A stretch of 64,000 nucleotides of DNA, from positions 310,001-374,000 of the forward strand of contig JOAA01000009.1 in NCBI GenBank assembly GCA_000720375.1. The letters are read 5' to 3'. Made by a program: the position numbers and the translations under genes. Source of the DNA: Rhodococcus rhodnii (GTDB lineage: Bacteria; Actinomycetota; Actinomycetes; Mycobacteriales; Pseudonocardiaceae). Position 1 is the stretch's first letter. Every line of letters starts with the position of its first letter. Positions 31,693 through 40,307 of the stretch are shown here, in pieces. Below the pieces are notes generated by a model. The model saw nothing but the letters and a program-made list of their open reading frames with translations. It was not told where the DNA came from and searched no databases.

Positions 31693-34512
31693 ATGACCGA
31701 AACCGTCCGGTTCGGTGTCCTAGGTCCATTGCGCGTCTGGCGGGGGCAGCAGGAACTCGATCTCGGTCCGCCGCAGCAGCGGTTGATCCTCGCCGTGCTG
31801 TTGGTCCGGCCCGGTGACGTGGTCGGTGCGGACGATCTCGTCGATGCCTTGTGGGAGAGCGCTGCTCCGGCCAGCGCGAAGAACCTGATCCACCGGTACG
31901 TCGGAACGCTACGCAGGGTGCTTGAGCCGGATCTGCCGCCACGTGCGGCAGGGCGGTGGCTGGTGCGTCAGGGCCCTGGGTATGTGCTGCGGGTGGACGG
32001 GGCCAGTGCGGACATCGTGGCCTTCCGTGATCTGGTGAATCGGGCGCGGAGCGAAAGCGACGCCGAGGCGATGTCGTCGTACGTCGAGGCGTTCGAGTTG
32101 TGGCGTGGTCTCTGCGGCGAGGGCCTGGCGTTGACCGCGCCGGCCAAGGAGCTGTTCACCTCGATCAACAACGAGTTCGCGGTCGCTGCCGACGCGATGG
32201 GGGAGGTGGCGTTGCGGTGCGGCCGGGCCGAGGAAGCGTTGCCGATCCTGCGCACGATCACGGCACGCTTTCCGCTCAACGAACGGATCCAGGCCCGGTT
32301 GATGCTCGTGCTGGCCGCGACCGGCCAGCAGGCGGAAGCGGTGGAGGTCTACCGGACGACGACCGCGCGCCTGGCCGACGAACTGGGGATCGATCCCGGT
32401 CCGGAACTGCGGGCGGCGCACGCGGGGGTTTCGCGTGCGGAACAGCCGGCCGCGGCGTCGATCACCCGGCCCGCGCAGCTGCCGATGGACTTGTCCACGT
32501 TCGGGGGCAGGCGCACGGAGCTGAGTCACTTGCGGCAGTTGCTGGCGTCCGGCGATCCGCCGGTGACGATCATCGCGATCGACGGCATGCCCGGCTCGGG
32601 CAAGACGACCACCGCGGTGCACCTGGCGCACGAGGTCGTCGACCGGTATCCGGACGGTCAGCTGTACGTGAACCTGCGTGGTTTCGACCCGAGCGGTCTC
32701 GCTGTGCCGCCGACTGTAGCGTTGCTGAGTTTCCTGGCCGCGCTGGGAGTTCACGGCGACCGGGTGCCGCCTGATCTCGCGACACAGTCCGCGCTGTACC
32801 GCACGTGCCTGGCGGGCAAGCGAATGCTTGTGGTGCTTGACAATGCGCGCGACCGCGAGCAGGTCTTGCCGTTGCTGCCCGGTTCGCCGAGCTGTCTGGT
32901 CATTGTGACCAGTCGCAACCGGATGACCGGTCTGGTCGCCATGGAAGGTGCCCGACCGTACACATTGGACGCAGTGTCGGCATCGGAAGCACGGGAGATC
33001 CTCGCCTTGCGACTCGGCGCACGTGGCGACGAGCAGCACGAGGCGGTCGACCGGATCGTGGAAGTCTGCAGTGGACTTCCGCTCGCGCTCGCCATGGTGG
33101 CCGCGAGGGCCGCGACTTACCCGGACTTGCCGCTCACCGCGATCGCCGACGAACTCCGTACCGGCCACGGCAACCTAGATGCGCTCAGCCACGACGAGAC
33201 TCGTGGTGTGCGTGCGGTGTTTTCCTGGTCCTACCAGGCTTTGCGGCCTCAGGCGGCGTTGTTGTTCCGGCTGTTGTCGTGGCACTGGGGTCCGGATATT
33301 TCGTCGCACGCGTGCGCCAGCCTGCTTGGTGTGCCGGTGCGGGAGGCGCAGACGGCACTCGTGGAGTTGAACCGTACCCGCCTGGTGACCGAACACGTGC
33401 CGGGGCGGTTCCTGATGCACGACTTGGTGCGTGCGTACGCGATGGAACTCAGCACGGAGTTGGACGCGCCGGAGGTTCGTGAGCAGGCCGCGCACCGGAT
33501 GTTCGACTACTACTTGCATTCGACGCACGCGGCCAACCGACCGCTGATGCCGCACCGGGAAGTGCCGCTCACACCGTTGTCGCCGGGTGTCACGCCGGAG
33601 ACCGTGTTCGACGACGAGACCGCGATCCAATGGCTGGCCGCGGAGTATCACGTCGTGCTGATGGCCATCGGGCAGGCGATCGAACGCGGGCAAGCGGACT
33701 ACGCGTGGCGGCTGGCCTGGGCGATCCAGCTTTACCAGCACTACATGGGATTCCTGCGTGACTGGGCACTCACCGCACAGGCCACATTGGAAGCAACCCG
33801 CGCAGCGGGAGATCTACGCGGACAGGTGTTCACCGAGCGCAGCCTGGCAGGCGCGTACTTCATGCTCGGCGACGGAAAAGCGTCGCTGCAGCACCTGTAC
33901 AACACTTTGGACCTGATCAACGCGGGCGGCTGGGCGGATGAGGAAAGTGCTTACGTCGAACGGAACATCGGCGAAGTGATGATCACGGGCACGGTGGACC
34001 TGCAGCCGGATTACGAGACGGCGATCGAGCACTTCGAGCGTGCGTATACGTACTACACGAAGATGAACCACCTGCAGGGCGTCGCGTACACGCTCGAAGG
34101 CCAGGCCGTCGCGTACATGCGGATGGGCGACCCGGAACGCAGCATCGACCTGCTCAACCAGGCGTTGCCGCTGCACCGGGAGTTGAATGACCGGACGGGG
34201 GAGGGGTATGCGTATGCGCGGCTTGCGGATACTTACCTGCAACTCGGTCGGTTGGATGAGGCTGAGGCGTGGTTGGACAAGGCGATTGACCTGCACACCA
34301 AGAGCCAGCACCGGTTGATGGAGATCGACAATTTGGTGCTGCTCGGGGACATCCGGACCGCGCAGGACAATTCGGAAGGTGCTCGGCAGGCTTGGCTACA
34401 GGCGCTGGAGGTCGCTGAGCAGTTCGGGGCTTTGACGACCGTGGCGGAGTTGCGGACGAAGCTGGGGCCGTTGTCCGCGGTGGATGAGGGTGAGCCGGGG
34501 GAGTCGCCTTAG
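31693..34512 (+). CDS. AfsR/SARP-family regulator with NB-ARC ATPase and TPRs
   Basis: Large transcriptional activator of 939 residues of the AfsR/RedD type, often linked to secondary metabolism. Residues 1-90 are an OmpR-like winged helix (VRFGVLGPLRVWRGQQELDLGPPQQR), 100-245 the bacterial transcriptional activation domain (ending ADELGIDPGPELRAAHAGV), and 265-560 an NB-ARC ATPase with Walker A GMPGSGKTT (298-306) and Walker B MLVVLDNA (Asp383). TPR repeats follow (AYMRMGDPERSIDLLNQALPLHREL, AYARLADTYLQLGRLDEAEAWLDKA). ATG at 31693 gives the canonical N terminus; upstream in-frame codons add only a non-conserved tail. No biosynthetic cluster lies in the window, so its targets are elsewhere. 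A strong hairpin follows the gene. Confidence 0.92.
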   Translation: MTETVRFGVLGPLRVWRGQQELDLGPPQQRLILAVLLVRPGDVVGADDLVDALWESAAPASAKNLIHRYVGTLRRVLEPDLPPRAAGRWLVRQGPGYVLRVDGASADIVAFRDLVNRARSESDAEAMSSYVEAFELWRGLCGEGLALTAPAKELFTSINNEFAVAADAMGEVALRCGRAEEALPILRTITARFPLNERIQARLMLVLAATGQQAEAVEVYRTTTARLADELGIDPGPELRAAHAGVSRAEQPAAASITRPAQLPMDLSTFGGRRTELSHLRQLLASGDPPVTIIAIDGMPGSGKTTTAVHLAHEVVDRYPDGQLYVNLRGFDPSGLAVPPTVALLSFLAALGVHGDRVPPDLATQSALYRTCLAGKRMLVVLDNARDREQVLPLLPGSPSCLVIVTSRNRMTGLVAMEGARPYTLDAVSASEAREILALRLGARGDEQHEAVDRIVEVCSGLPLALAMVAARAATYPDLPLTAIADELRTGHGNLDALSHDETRGVRAVFSWSYQALRPQAALLFRLLSWHWGPDISSHACASLLGVPVREAQTALVELNRTRLVTEHVPGRFLMHDLVRAYAMELSTELDAPEVREQAAHRMFDYYLHSTHAANRPLMPHREVPLTPLSPGVTPETVFDDETAIQWLAAEYHVVLMAIGQAIERGQADYAWRLAWAIQLYQHYMGFLRDWALTAQATLEATRAAGDLRGQVFTERSLAGAYFMLGDGKASLQHLYNTLDLINAGGWADEESAYVERNIGEVMITGTVDLQPDYETAIEHFERAYTYYTKMNHLQGVAYTLEGQAVAYMRMGDPERSIDLLNQALPLHRELNDRTGEGYAYARLADTYLQLGRLDEAEAWLDKAIDLHTKSQHRLMEIDNLVLLGDIRTAQDNSEGARQAWLQALEVAEQFGALTTVAELRTKLGPLSAVDEGEPGESP

Positions 34513-34588
34513 CGCGGCCGTCGGCCCCCCGATTTCCAGTCTAGTAGTGGGTAGGGACAGTTTCGACGCGTGGAAGATCCACAGCGGC

Positions 34589-34634
34589 CGGTTGTCCACA
34601 GGCCAGGCGCTGTGGCCTGGCCTGTGGACAACCG
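34589..34634. terminator. Perfect 19-bp-arm hairpin containing paired TTGTCCACA boxes
   Basis: Arms at 34589-34607 and 34616-34634 are fully complementary around CGCTGTGG. It lies between the convergent SARP and carboxypeptidase genes, so a bidirectional terminator is the simple reading. Each arm contains TTGTCCACA, which equals the actinobacterial DnaA-box consensus, in inverted orientation. Confidence 0.75.
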
Positions 34635-34657
34635 ACTCCGCCGGAAAGGCCGAGCTC

Positions 34658-36187
34658 TTAGCAGGCCTTGACCCAGCTGCACTCGACGTCAGTCGGCAGG
34701 TCTGGGACCGTGATGCTCGGCCGGGCACTGGTCGGCTCGCTGGTCTCATCCGCGCGGTACTGCGCCAGCCGGACGCCGACCAGATCCTCGATTCGCTTGG
34801 CCGAGCCGATGAAGTTGTTGCTCAGCATGGAAAAGACCAAGGGCTGGCCGTCCGCCGAAGTCACGTATCCGGACAAGCCGCTGATCCCGGTCAGCGTTCC
34901 GGTCTTCCCACGTAGGTTGTTCGCAGCCGCCGTACCCTGCATTCGGCTGCGTAGCGTGCCGCCGACCAGCTTGTCGGACATGCCCGCGATCGGTAGAGAG
35001 TTGTACCACGTGGTGAACCACGGTTTGCCGCGCACGGTCCGCAGCAGCGAAGTCAGCTGGTCTGGGGTGATCTGGTTGAAGCGCGACAGGCCTGAGCCGT
35101 CGGCCAGGTATGTCTGTCCCTCGATGCCCAGGCCGGTCAGCCGCTGGCCCATCGCGGCCAGGCCTGCGTTCCAGGTTCCGGTGCCGGACACCGCCCTCCC
35201 GACGCTCTTGACCAGGATCTCGGCGTGCATGTTGTTGCTCAGCTTCATGAAGGGCACCAACAACTCCGACAGCGGCATCGACTTGTGCTCGGCGACAAGC
35301 CTCGCGTCCGACGGGGTAGAGATCCCCGTGACGGTCGGGCCGACGACCTCAACCCCGTGCTTCTTCAACGCGTCACGGAACAAAGCCGCCACATAACCCG
35401 TCGGCTCCTTGACGGTGGTCAGCTTTTGCGTCGTGGGTGCCTGTTGCGAGATGAAGCCGCTGACCCGCACCACGTTTGAGCCGTGCTTGCGTTCCACTGC
35501 AATGGTGTTGGGTAGGCCTGGACCGCGGGTGATGGTGGCGTTCTCGATGCTTACGTGGGTGTTGGGTGGGTCCATCGAGACGACGGCTGCCTTGCCGGGT
35601 GCGCCTGGCATGATCGACACGAACGCGGTTCCGGCGTCGTAGTCGGTGTTCGGGGACATCGTCAGGGCCGAGGTCTCGGCACTGTAGTAATAGGGCTCGT
35701 CGTCCCAGGCCCATCCGGTGCCCAGCCGGGTCGAGTCGAACCAGGTGTCGTCGGCGATCAGCTTGCCGGCCACCGTGGTGGTTCCGCTGGCGGCGACCTT
35801 GGCGGCCAGGTCGTCGAGGTTCGCCAGCAGCACCGTCGGGTCACCGGTGCCCTTGAGGTACAGGTCGCTGCCCTGCGTCAGCACGGATGTGGTGAAGCGG
35901 TGGTTCGGGCCGAGGATCTCCAGTGCCGCCGCCGAGGTCACCAGCTTCATGTTCGACGCCGGCTGGCGGCGCGCGGTGCCTTCGTTGGTGTACAGCACCT
36001 CACCGGTGTCGGCCTTGCGGACGACCAGGCCGACGCTCGCGCCGCGCAGGCTGGGGTCGTGCACGAGGGCGTTGAGGTCCGTCACGAGCTTGCTGTCTGC
36101 CTGCGCCGACCCTGATGCTGGTAAACCGGCCAGCACCACGGCGGCCATCGCCACGCCGCAGCCGACAAGTAGGCGTCTACGCGTCAT
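34658..36187 (-). CDS. dacB: D-alanyl-D-alanine carboxypeptidase/endopeptidase (PBP4, peptidase S13)
   Basis: Secreted penicillin-binding protein of 509 residues that trims D-Ala from peptidoglycan stems or cleaves crosslinks. A signal peptide is clear (RRRLLVGCGVAMAAVVLAGLPASGSAQA). The S13 motifs are SNMKL (SxxK), LSNNMHAE (SxN) and GKTGTL (KTG), with the long insert after SxxK that defines PBP4. ATG at 36187 is preferred because GGGGA lies 6 nt upstream; GTG at 36193 would leave no spacing. It is divergent from the phosphoesterase operon across 283 bp. Confidence 0.92.
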   Translation of the reverse strand: MTRRRLLVGCGVAMAAVVLAGLPASGSAQADSKLVTDLNALVHDPSLRGASVGLVVRKADTGEVLYTNEGTARRQPASNMKLVTSAAALEILGPNHRFTTSVLTQGSDLYLKGTGDPTVLLANLDDLAAKVAASGTTTVAGKLIADDTWFDSTRLGTGWAWDDEPYYYSAETSALTMSPNTDYDAGTAFVSIMPGAPGKAAVVSMDPPNTHVSIENATITRGPGLPNTIAVERKHGSNVVRVSGFISQQAPTTQKLTTVKEPTGYVAALFRDALKKHGVEVVGPTVTGISTPSDARLVAEHKSMPLSELLVPFMKLSNNMHAEILVKSVGRAVSGTGTWNAGLAAMGQRLTGLGIEGQTYLADGSGLSRFNQITPDQLTSLLRTVRGKPWFTTWYNSLPIAGMSDKLVGGTLRSRMQGTAAANNLRGKTGTLTGISGLSGYVTSADGQPLVFSMLSNNFIGSAKRIEDLVGVRLAQYRADETSEPTSARPSITVPDLPTDVECSWVKAC

Positions 36188-36325
36188 CGGCACTCCCCAG
36201 GAAAGGTTGGATCTCTAGTCTCGCCAGCCTACTGACGAGCACCCCGCGCCCCGGGTTTAGTGGCCATGCGGCAAAAGGGCAGGGAGCGTCAGCCGCTCAT
36301 CGGGGTGAATGTTCCGATGTATGGG

Positions 36326-36355
36326 TTGACACTGTCGTTCACCCGCCGTTAACCT
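36326..36355 (+). promoter_or_regulatory. Sigma-70-type promoter of the phosphoesterase operon
   Basis: TTGACA (36326-36331) and TAACCT (36350-36355) with 18-bp spacing, the best canonical promoter I find in the window. Transcription would begin near 36362, about 110 bases before the GTG at 36471. Confidence 0.6.
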
Positions 36356-36360
36356 CGCAA

Positions 36361-36383
36361 TTGTTAGGAAAGTTCCTTAACAA
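36361..36383. promoter_or_regulatory. Operator-like dyad at the start of transcription
   Basis: TTGTTAGGAA faces TTCCTTAACAA with one bulged base. It begins 6 bp after the -10, where a repressor would block initiation or early elongation. Similar TTAGGAAA..TTTCCTAA sites are, from memory, common upstream of secreted hydrolases in actinomycetes; this is unverified. Confidence 0.5.
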
Positions 36384-36470
36384 AGTCCTCTGACGTCCCG
36401 GCTTCTCACTACTCGTGCCGCCGCCAAGCGCCGGTCCTCGTCGACCCCTGCCAGTCGAGGAGTGTGTTCT

Positions 36471-38033
36471 GTGACCCGACCTGTCCTACCCCGCGCCATC
36501 GCCGTTGGCGCGGTGCTCGTCCTTGTCTGCCAACCGGTGGTGTCCGCGAACGCGGCGGAGAACTTGTTGTCCTACAACAAACCGACTGCCACATCGTCCA
36601 TTGAGAACGCCAGTTTCGCCGGGAACTACGCGGTGGACGGCGATGCCGCGACCCGCTGGGCGAGCGCGGAAGGCTCCGATCCGGAGTGGATCAGTGTGGA
36701 TCTTGGTGGTCCCGCCGCCATCACCAAGGTGAAACTGTTGTGGGAGGCCGCTTACGCCAGCGAATACCGTATTCAGACCTCATCGGACGGTTCGTCATGG
36801 AGCGACGTGAAGTCCGTAACCGGTTCCGACGGCACGGTCGACGAGCACGCCGGGCTGAGCGCTGCCGGTCGTTACGTCCGGATATACGGCACGAAACGTG
36901 GCACGCCATACGGCTATTCGTTGTGGGAACTGGAGGTCTACGGCTCCCGGACCGGCGGAGGCGACGTCGATCCGCCGACCGCGCCATCCGGCCTGCGGGT
37001 CACGTTGTCTACTTCGGACTCTGTGGCCCTCGCGTGGGATCCGGCCGGCGACAACGTGGGCGTAACCGGTTATGAGGTCCTGCGCAACGGCAACGTGGTC
37101 GGCACCGCCACCACGACGACGTTCACCGACTCAGGCCTCGCCTCCGGAACCAGTTTCACCTACACCGTCAGGGCGCGTGACGCGGCGGGCAACCTCTCCG
37201 CAGCGAGTTCACCGATCCAGGGTACGACCCAGCCCGGTGGATCGACGGGCACTGTCCTCGTGGTCGCCGGTGACATCGCCAAACCGGAGCTGCCCGGTGA
37301 GCACACCAAGACCGCCGAGCTGATCGCCGGGATCAAGCCGAGTTACATCCTGACACTGGGCGACAACCAGTACGACAACGGCACGATCTCCGAGTTCCGC
37401 TCGTACTACGACAAGACCTGGGGCAAGTTCAAGAACATCACCAAGCCCACGCCCGGCAACCACGAGTGGTACGACCAGCTCAACGGATACAAGGCGTACT
37501 TCGGCTCCATCGCGACCCCGCAAGGCAAGCCGTACTACAGCTACGACATCGGCGACTTCCACTTCGTCGCGTTGGACTCCGACCCGTTGACCGACGGCAT
37601 CGCCGGCGAGCAGCTGACCTGGCTGCGGCAGGATCTCGCCCGCAACCAGAAAGCCTGTGTGGTCGGCTACTGGCACCACCCGAGGTTCAACTCCGGCAAG
37701 TACGGCGACGACAAGACCATCGCTCCATTCTGGAACGAGCTGCTCAAGGCTCGTGCCGACGTCGTCTTCAGTGGACACGACCACCATTACGAGCGGATCA
37801 AGCCGCTGAACTCCAGCGGGCGCGTCGATCAGGCCAACGGACTGCGCTCGGCGATCGTCGGCATCGGCGGCGACAGTCTGTACACGCAGATCAAACCGCG
37901 TGAAGGGGTGGAGAAGTCCTTCGCCAAGCACGGCGTGATGAAGCTCGTGCTGAACGGCAAATCCTACTCGTGGGAGATCATCGGCACGGACGGGACCATC
38001 CTGGACAAAGCCGGCCCATACACCTGCAGGTAG
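36471..38033 (+). CDS. Secreted discoidin/FN3 metallophosphoesterase
   Basis: Exported modular enzyme of 520 residues. After a signal peptide (RAIAVGAVLVLVCQPVVSANA) comes an F5/8-type C (discoidin, CBM32-like) domain, about residues 30-160 (NLLSYNKPTATSS, AVDGDAATRWASAEG, WELEVYG), then a fibronectin type III domain (PPTAPSGLRVT... FTYTVRARDAAGNLS), then a calcineurin-like phosphoesterase with GDIAKP, LGDNQYDNG, PGNHEWY, VVGYWHHPRF and FSGHDHHYER. It would act outside the cell on a phosphoester or phosphonate-bearing polymer (inference). GTG at 36471 has GAGGAG 8 nt upstream. It opens a three-gene operon. Confidence 0.9.
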   Translation: MTRPVLPRAIAVGAVLVLVCQPVVSANAAENLLSYNKPTATSSIENASFAGNYAVDGDAATRWASAEGSDPEWISVDLGGPAAITKVKLLWEAAYASEYRIQTSSDGSSWSDVKSVTGSDGTVDEHAGLSAAGRYVRIYGTKRGTPYGYSLWELEVYGSRTGGGDVDPPTAPSGLRVTLSTSDSVALAWDPAGDNVGVTGYEVLRNGNVVGTATTTTFTDSGLASGTSFTYTVRARDAAGNLSAASSPIQGTTQPGGSTGTVLVVAGDIAKPELPGEHTKTAELIAGIKPSYILTLGDNQYDNGTISEFRSYYDKTWGKFKNITKPTPGNHEWYDQLNGYKAYFGSIATPQGKPYYSYDIGDFHFVALDSDPLTDGIAGEQLTWLRQDLARNQKACVVGYWHHPRFNSGKYGDDKTIAPFWNELLKARADVVFSGHDHHYERIKPLNSSGRVDQANGLRSAIVGIGGDSLYTQIKPREGVEKSFAKHGVMKLVLNGKSYSWEIIGTDGTILDKAGPYTCR

Positions 38034-38045
38034 GGAGACGGGCTC

Positions 38046-39260
38046 GTGTACATCGCCTCAGCGCGGGATACCGAGCTTCCCCGTACCGAACACAGTGGCA
38101 GGATCGTCTCGGCCAACGTGATCGCACTGGGCGCGGTCAGTCTGGTCACGGACATCTCCTCGGAGATGGTCACGGCGATCCTGCCGCTGTACCTGGTGCT
38201 GGGACTGGGTTTCTCGCCACTGCAGTTCGGCATACTCGACGGCCTCTACTCCGGCGTGACGGCGTTCGTCCGGATCATCGGCGGCACCTTCGCCGACCGA
38301 TGGCAGCGCCGCAAGCTGATGGCCGGCATCGGTTACGGGATCTCGGCACTGGCCAAGCTCGGGCTGATGGGTGCGGGCGGTTCAGCGTCCACGTTGGGCG
38401 TGGTGCTGGCGGCTGACCGTACCGGCAAGGGATTGCGGACCGCTCCCAGGGACGCGTTGATCTCGTTGAGCAGCACACCGGACACATTGGGCCGGGCGTT
38501 CGGTGTGCACCGGGCAATGGACACCATCGGAGCACTGCTCGGCCCGTTGGTCGCCTTCGTTCTGTTGTGGACAGTGGCGGACGGATACGACGTTGTGTTC
38601 GTCGTCAGCTTCTGCTTCGCCGTGCTCGGTGTGCTGCTCCTGGTGCTGTTCGTCCATGACCACAGTGGACCGGCAAAGCAGCGGATTTCGCCGCGTGTTG
38701 CCTTTGGTCTGTTGCGGAACAACGACTTCCGTCGGGTGTGCTCATGGGCCGTCGTGCTGGGATTGGTGACCGTCGGTGACTCGTTTGTCTACCTGTTGCT
38801 GCAAAGCAGGCTGGACATCGAACCGGCGTACTTCGCGATGCTGCCCCTGGGGACTGCTGCGGTCTACCTGACGTTGGCTGTGCCCGTGGGGCGGATCGCG
38901 GATCGGCTTGGCCGCTGGAAGATGTTCCTGATCGGGCACGTCCTGCTGCTGGGCGGGTACGTGGCATTGATCGGCGCGGTGGACGGGGTCTTCCTGCTCT
39001 GCCTGACTCTGTTGGCACACGGTGCTTTCTACGCGTGTACCGATGGAGTGCTGATGGCAGCGGCGTGTCCTTTGGTGCCGTCCGAACTACGCACGAGCGG
39101 GATGGCGCTGCTGCAGACTGGTCAGGCCGTGGCGAAGATGATCTCGGCAGTATTCTTCGGTCTGGCGTGGACAGTCTGGGGCATGCAGGCTGCGGTGATC
39201 ACCGCGACCGTCGCGTTCGGGACTGTCGTCGCTTTGGCCTGTGTACGGGGGAAGCGATGA
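38046..39260 (+). CDS. MFS transporter
   Basis: Twelve-helix major facilitator of 404 residues. VSLVTDISSEMVTAILPLYLVLGLGFSPLQFGILDGLYSG resembles the group of MFS proteins with an N-terminal DxSSEM motif. RTGKGLRTAPRDALIS and GGTFADRWQRRKLM are conserved cytoplasmic loops. The substrate is unknown; by context it may export or import a compound tied to the phosphoesterase upstream or the propeller protein downstream. GTG at 38046 lies 12 bp after the phosphoesterase stop, and the stop overlaps the next ATG (ATGA). Confidence 0.85.
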   Translation: MYIASARDTELPRTEHSGRIVSANVIALGAVSLVTDISSEMVTAILPLYLVLGLGFSPLQFGILDGLYSGVTAFVRIIGGTFADRWQRRKLMAGIGYGISALAKLGLMGAGGSASTLGVVLAADRTGKGLRTAPRDALISLSSTPDTLGRAFGVHRAMDTIGALLGPLVAFVLLWTVADGYDVVFVVSFCFAVLGVLLLVLFVHDHSGPAKQRISPRVAFGLLRNNDFRRVCSWAVVLGLVTVGDSFVYLLLQSRLDIEPAYFAMLPLGTAAVYLTLAVPVGRIADRLGRWKMFLIGHVLLLGGYVALIGAVDGVFLLCLTLLAHGAFYACTDGVLMAAACPLVPSELRTSGMALLQTGQAVAKMISAVFFGLAWTVWGMQAAVITATVAFGTVVALACVRGKR

Positions 39261-40246
39261 GGCTCAAACTGTCCATCACGTTCGTCGCCGTTGCGTTGCT
39301 GGCCGGCATCGCCCTGGTCTATATCCAGCAGGCCAAGGCCACCGATCCGCGCAGTCAGCCCGTGGACGTATCCGTTGTGGTGGATCACGGCGCGGTTGTG
39401 CTGACCGACCCGGGAAGGCTGCTGTTCCGCAACGAGGCGCCAGGCCCTGATTACGGCAAAGTCGCGTCGGTGTCCTTGTCCGATCCGCAAGGACCGCGCC
39501 GGATCAGCCAGCTGCGGTGCGAACGCTTCTACGCCAGCGCGGGCCAGGGGCTTTGTCTCGCCGACGCGCCGGGACCTTTGCCCAGTGCCACTCTGGCGAC
39601 GCTGGAATCGGGCCTGACGGAGGTGAAACGCATCGAAGTAGCCGGCATTCCCAACCGAGCCAAGCTTTCGGCAGACGGCCGGTTCGCGTCGTGGACGACG
39701 TTCGTCACCGGCGATTCGTACACCAAGACCGGAACGTTCTCGACCCGCACCGGAATCATGGCGCCGGAGGAGACCGACACCAACATCGAAGACATCCCCC
39801 TGCGAATAGGTGGCCGGACGCATCGCGCCGAAGACGTCAACTTCTGGGGCGTCACCTTCGCAGCCGACGGCAGAACCTTCTATGCCACCGTGTCCACCGG
39901 CGGCCAAACTCACCTGGTGAAAGGAGATCTCGAAGCGTGGCACGCGGAAGCGTTGCGGGAGAACGTGGAATGCCCGTCGCTGTCACCGGACGGCACCCGG
40001 ATCGCGTTCAAGAAACGCGTTGCCCAGGATGGCGCGCGGCCATGGCGTGAACATGTCCTCGATCTGGCCACAATGGCCGAGACCGCATTGCCGGAAACGC
40101 GAAGTGTGGACGACCAGGCGATCTGGCTGAACAATTCCACAGTCGCTTACAGTCTGCCCGATGGGGAGATTTGGTCAGCCTCAGCGGACGGTTCGGGAGT
40201 GCCCCAATTGCTGGTACGCCACGGATCTTCGCCATCGGTCAGCTGA
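39257..40246 (+). CDS. Membrane-anchored or secreted beta-propeller protein (TolB-like)
   Basis: Protein of 329 residues with an N-terminal hydrophobic segment (LSITFVAVALLAGIALVYIQQA) that is a signal or anchor. The rest shows TolB/WD40-like blades such as AKLSADGRFASWTTFVTG, VTFAADGRTFYATVSTG and CPSLSPDGTRIAFKKRV. No catalytic motif is visible, so it may bind protein or ligand outside the membrane. It overlaps the MFS gene by 4 bp and ends the operon at a strong terminator. Confidence 0.8.
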   Translation: MRLKLSITFVAVALLAGIALVYIQQAKATDPRSQPVDVSVVVDHGAVVLTDPGRLLFRNEAPGPDYGKVASVSLSDPQGPRRISQLRCERFYASAGQGLCLADAPGPLPSATLATLESGLTEVKRIEVAGIPNRAKLSADGRFASWTTFVTGDSYTKTGTFSTRTGIMAPEETDTNIEDIPLRIGGRTHRAEDVNFWGVTFAADGRTFYATVSTGGQTHLVKGDLEAWHAEALRENVECPSLSPDGTRIAFKKRVAQDGARPWREHVLDLATMAETALPETRSVDDQAIWLNNSTVAYSLPDGEIWSASADGSGVPQLLVRHGSSPSVS

Positions 40247-40260
40247 GCGCACCCGAGCAA

Positions 40261-40290
40261 AGGGGCCCCATCTCGCCGGATGGGGCCCCT
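40261..40290. terminator. Bidirectional hairpin terminator
   Basis: Perfect 12-bp stem AGGGGCCCCATC / GATGGGGCCCCT with loop TCGCCG, 14 bp after the propeller stop and 17 bp after the end of the convergent amidase gene. Confidence 0.8.
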
Positions 40291-40307
40291 CTCAACACGG
40301 CTCGCGT

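Noticed and set aside
31454..31942. Minus-strand frame as the missing N-terminal part of the AraC-type regulator
   Set aside because: Its translation shows no similarity to AraC sensor domains and it overlaps the SARP start.
34589..34634. Replication origin from paired TTGTCCACA boxes
   Set aside because: Only two boxes in a perfect hairpin between convergent genes, without dnaA, dnaN or an AT-rich region; a terminator is more likely.
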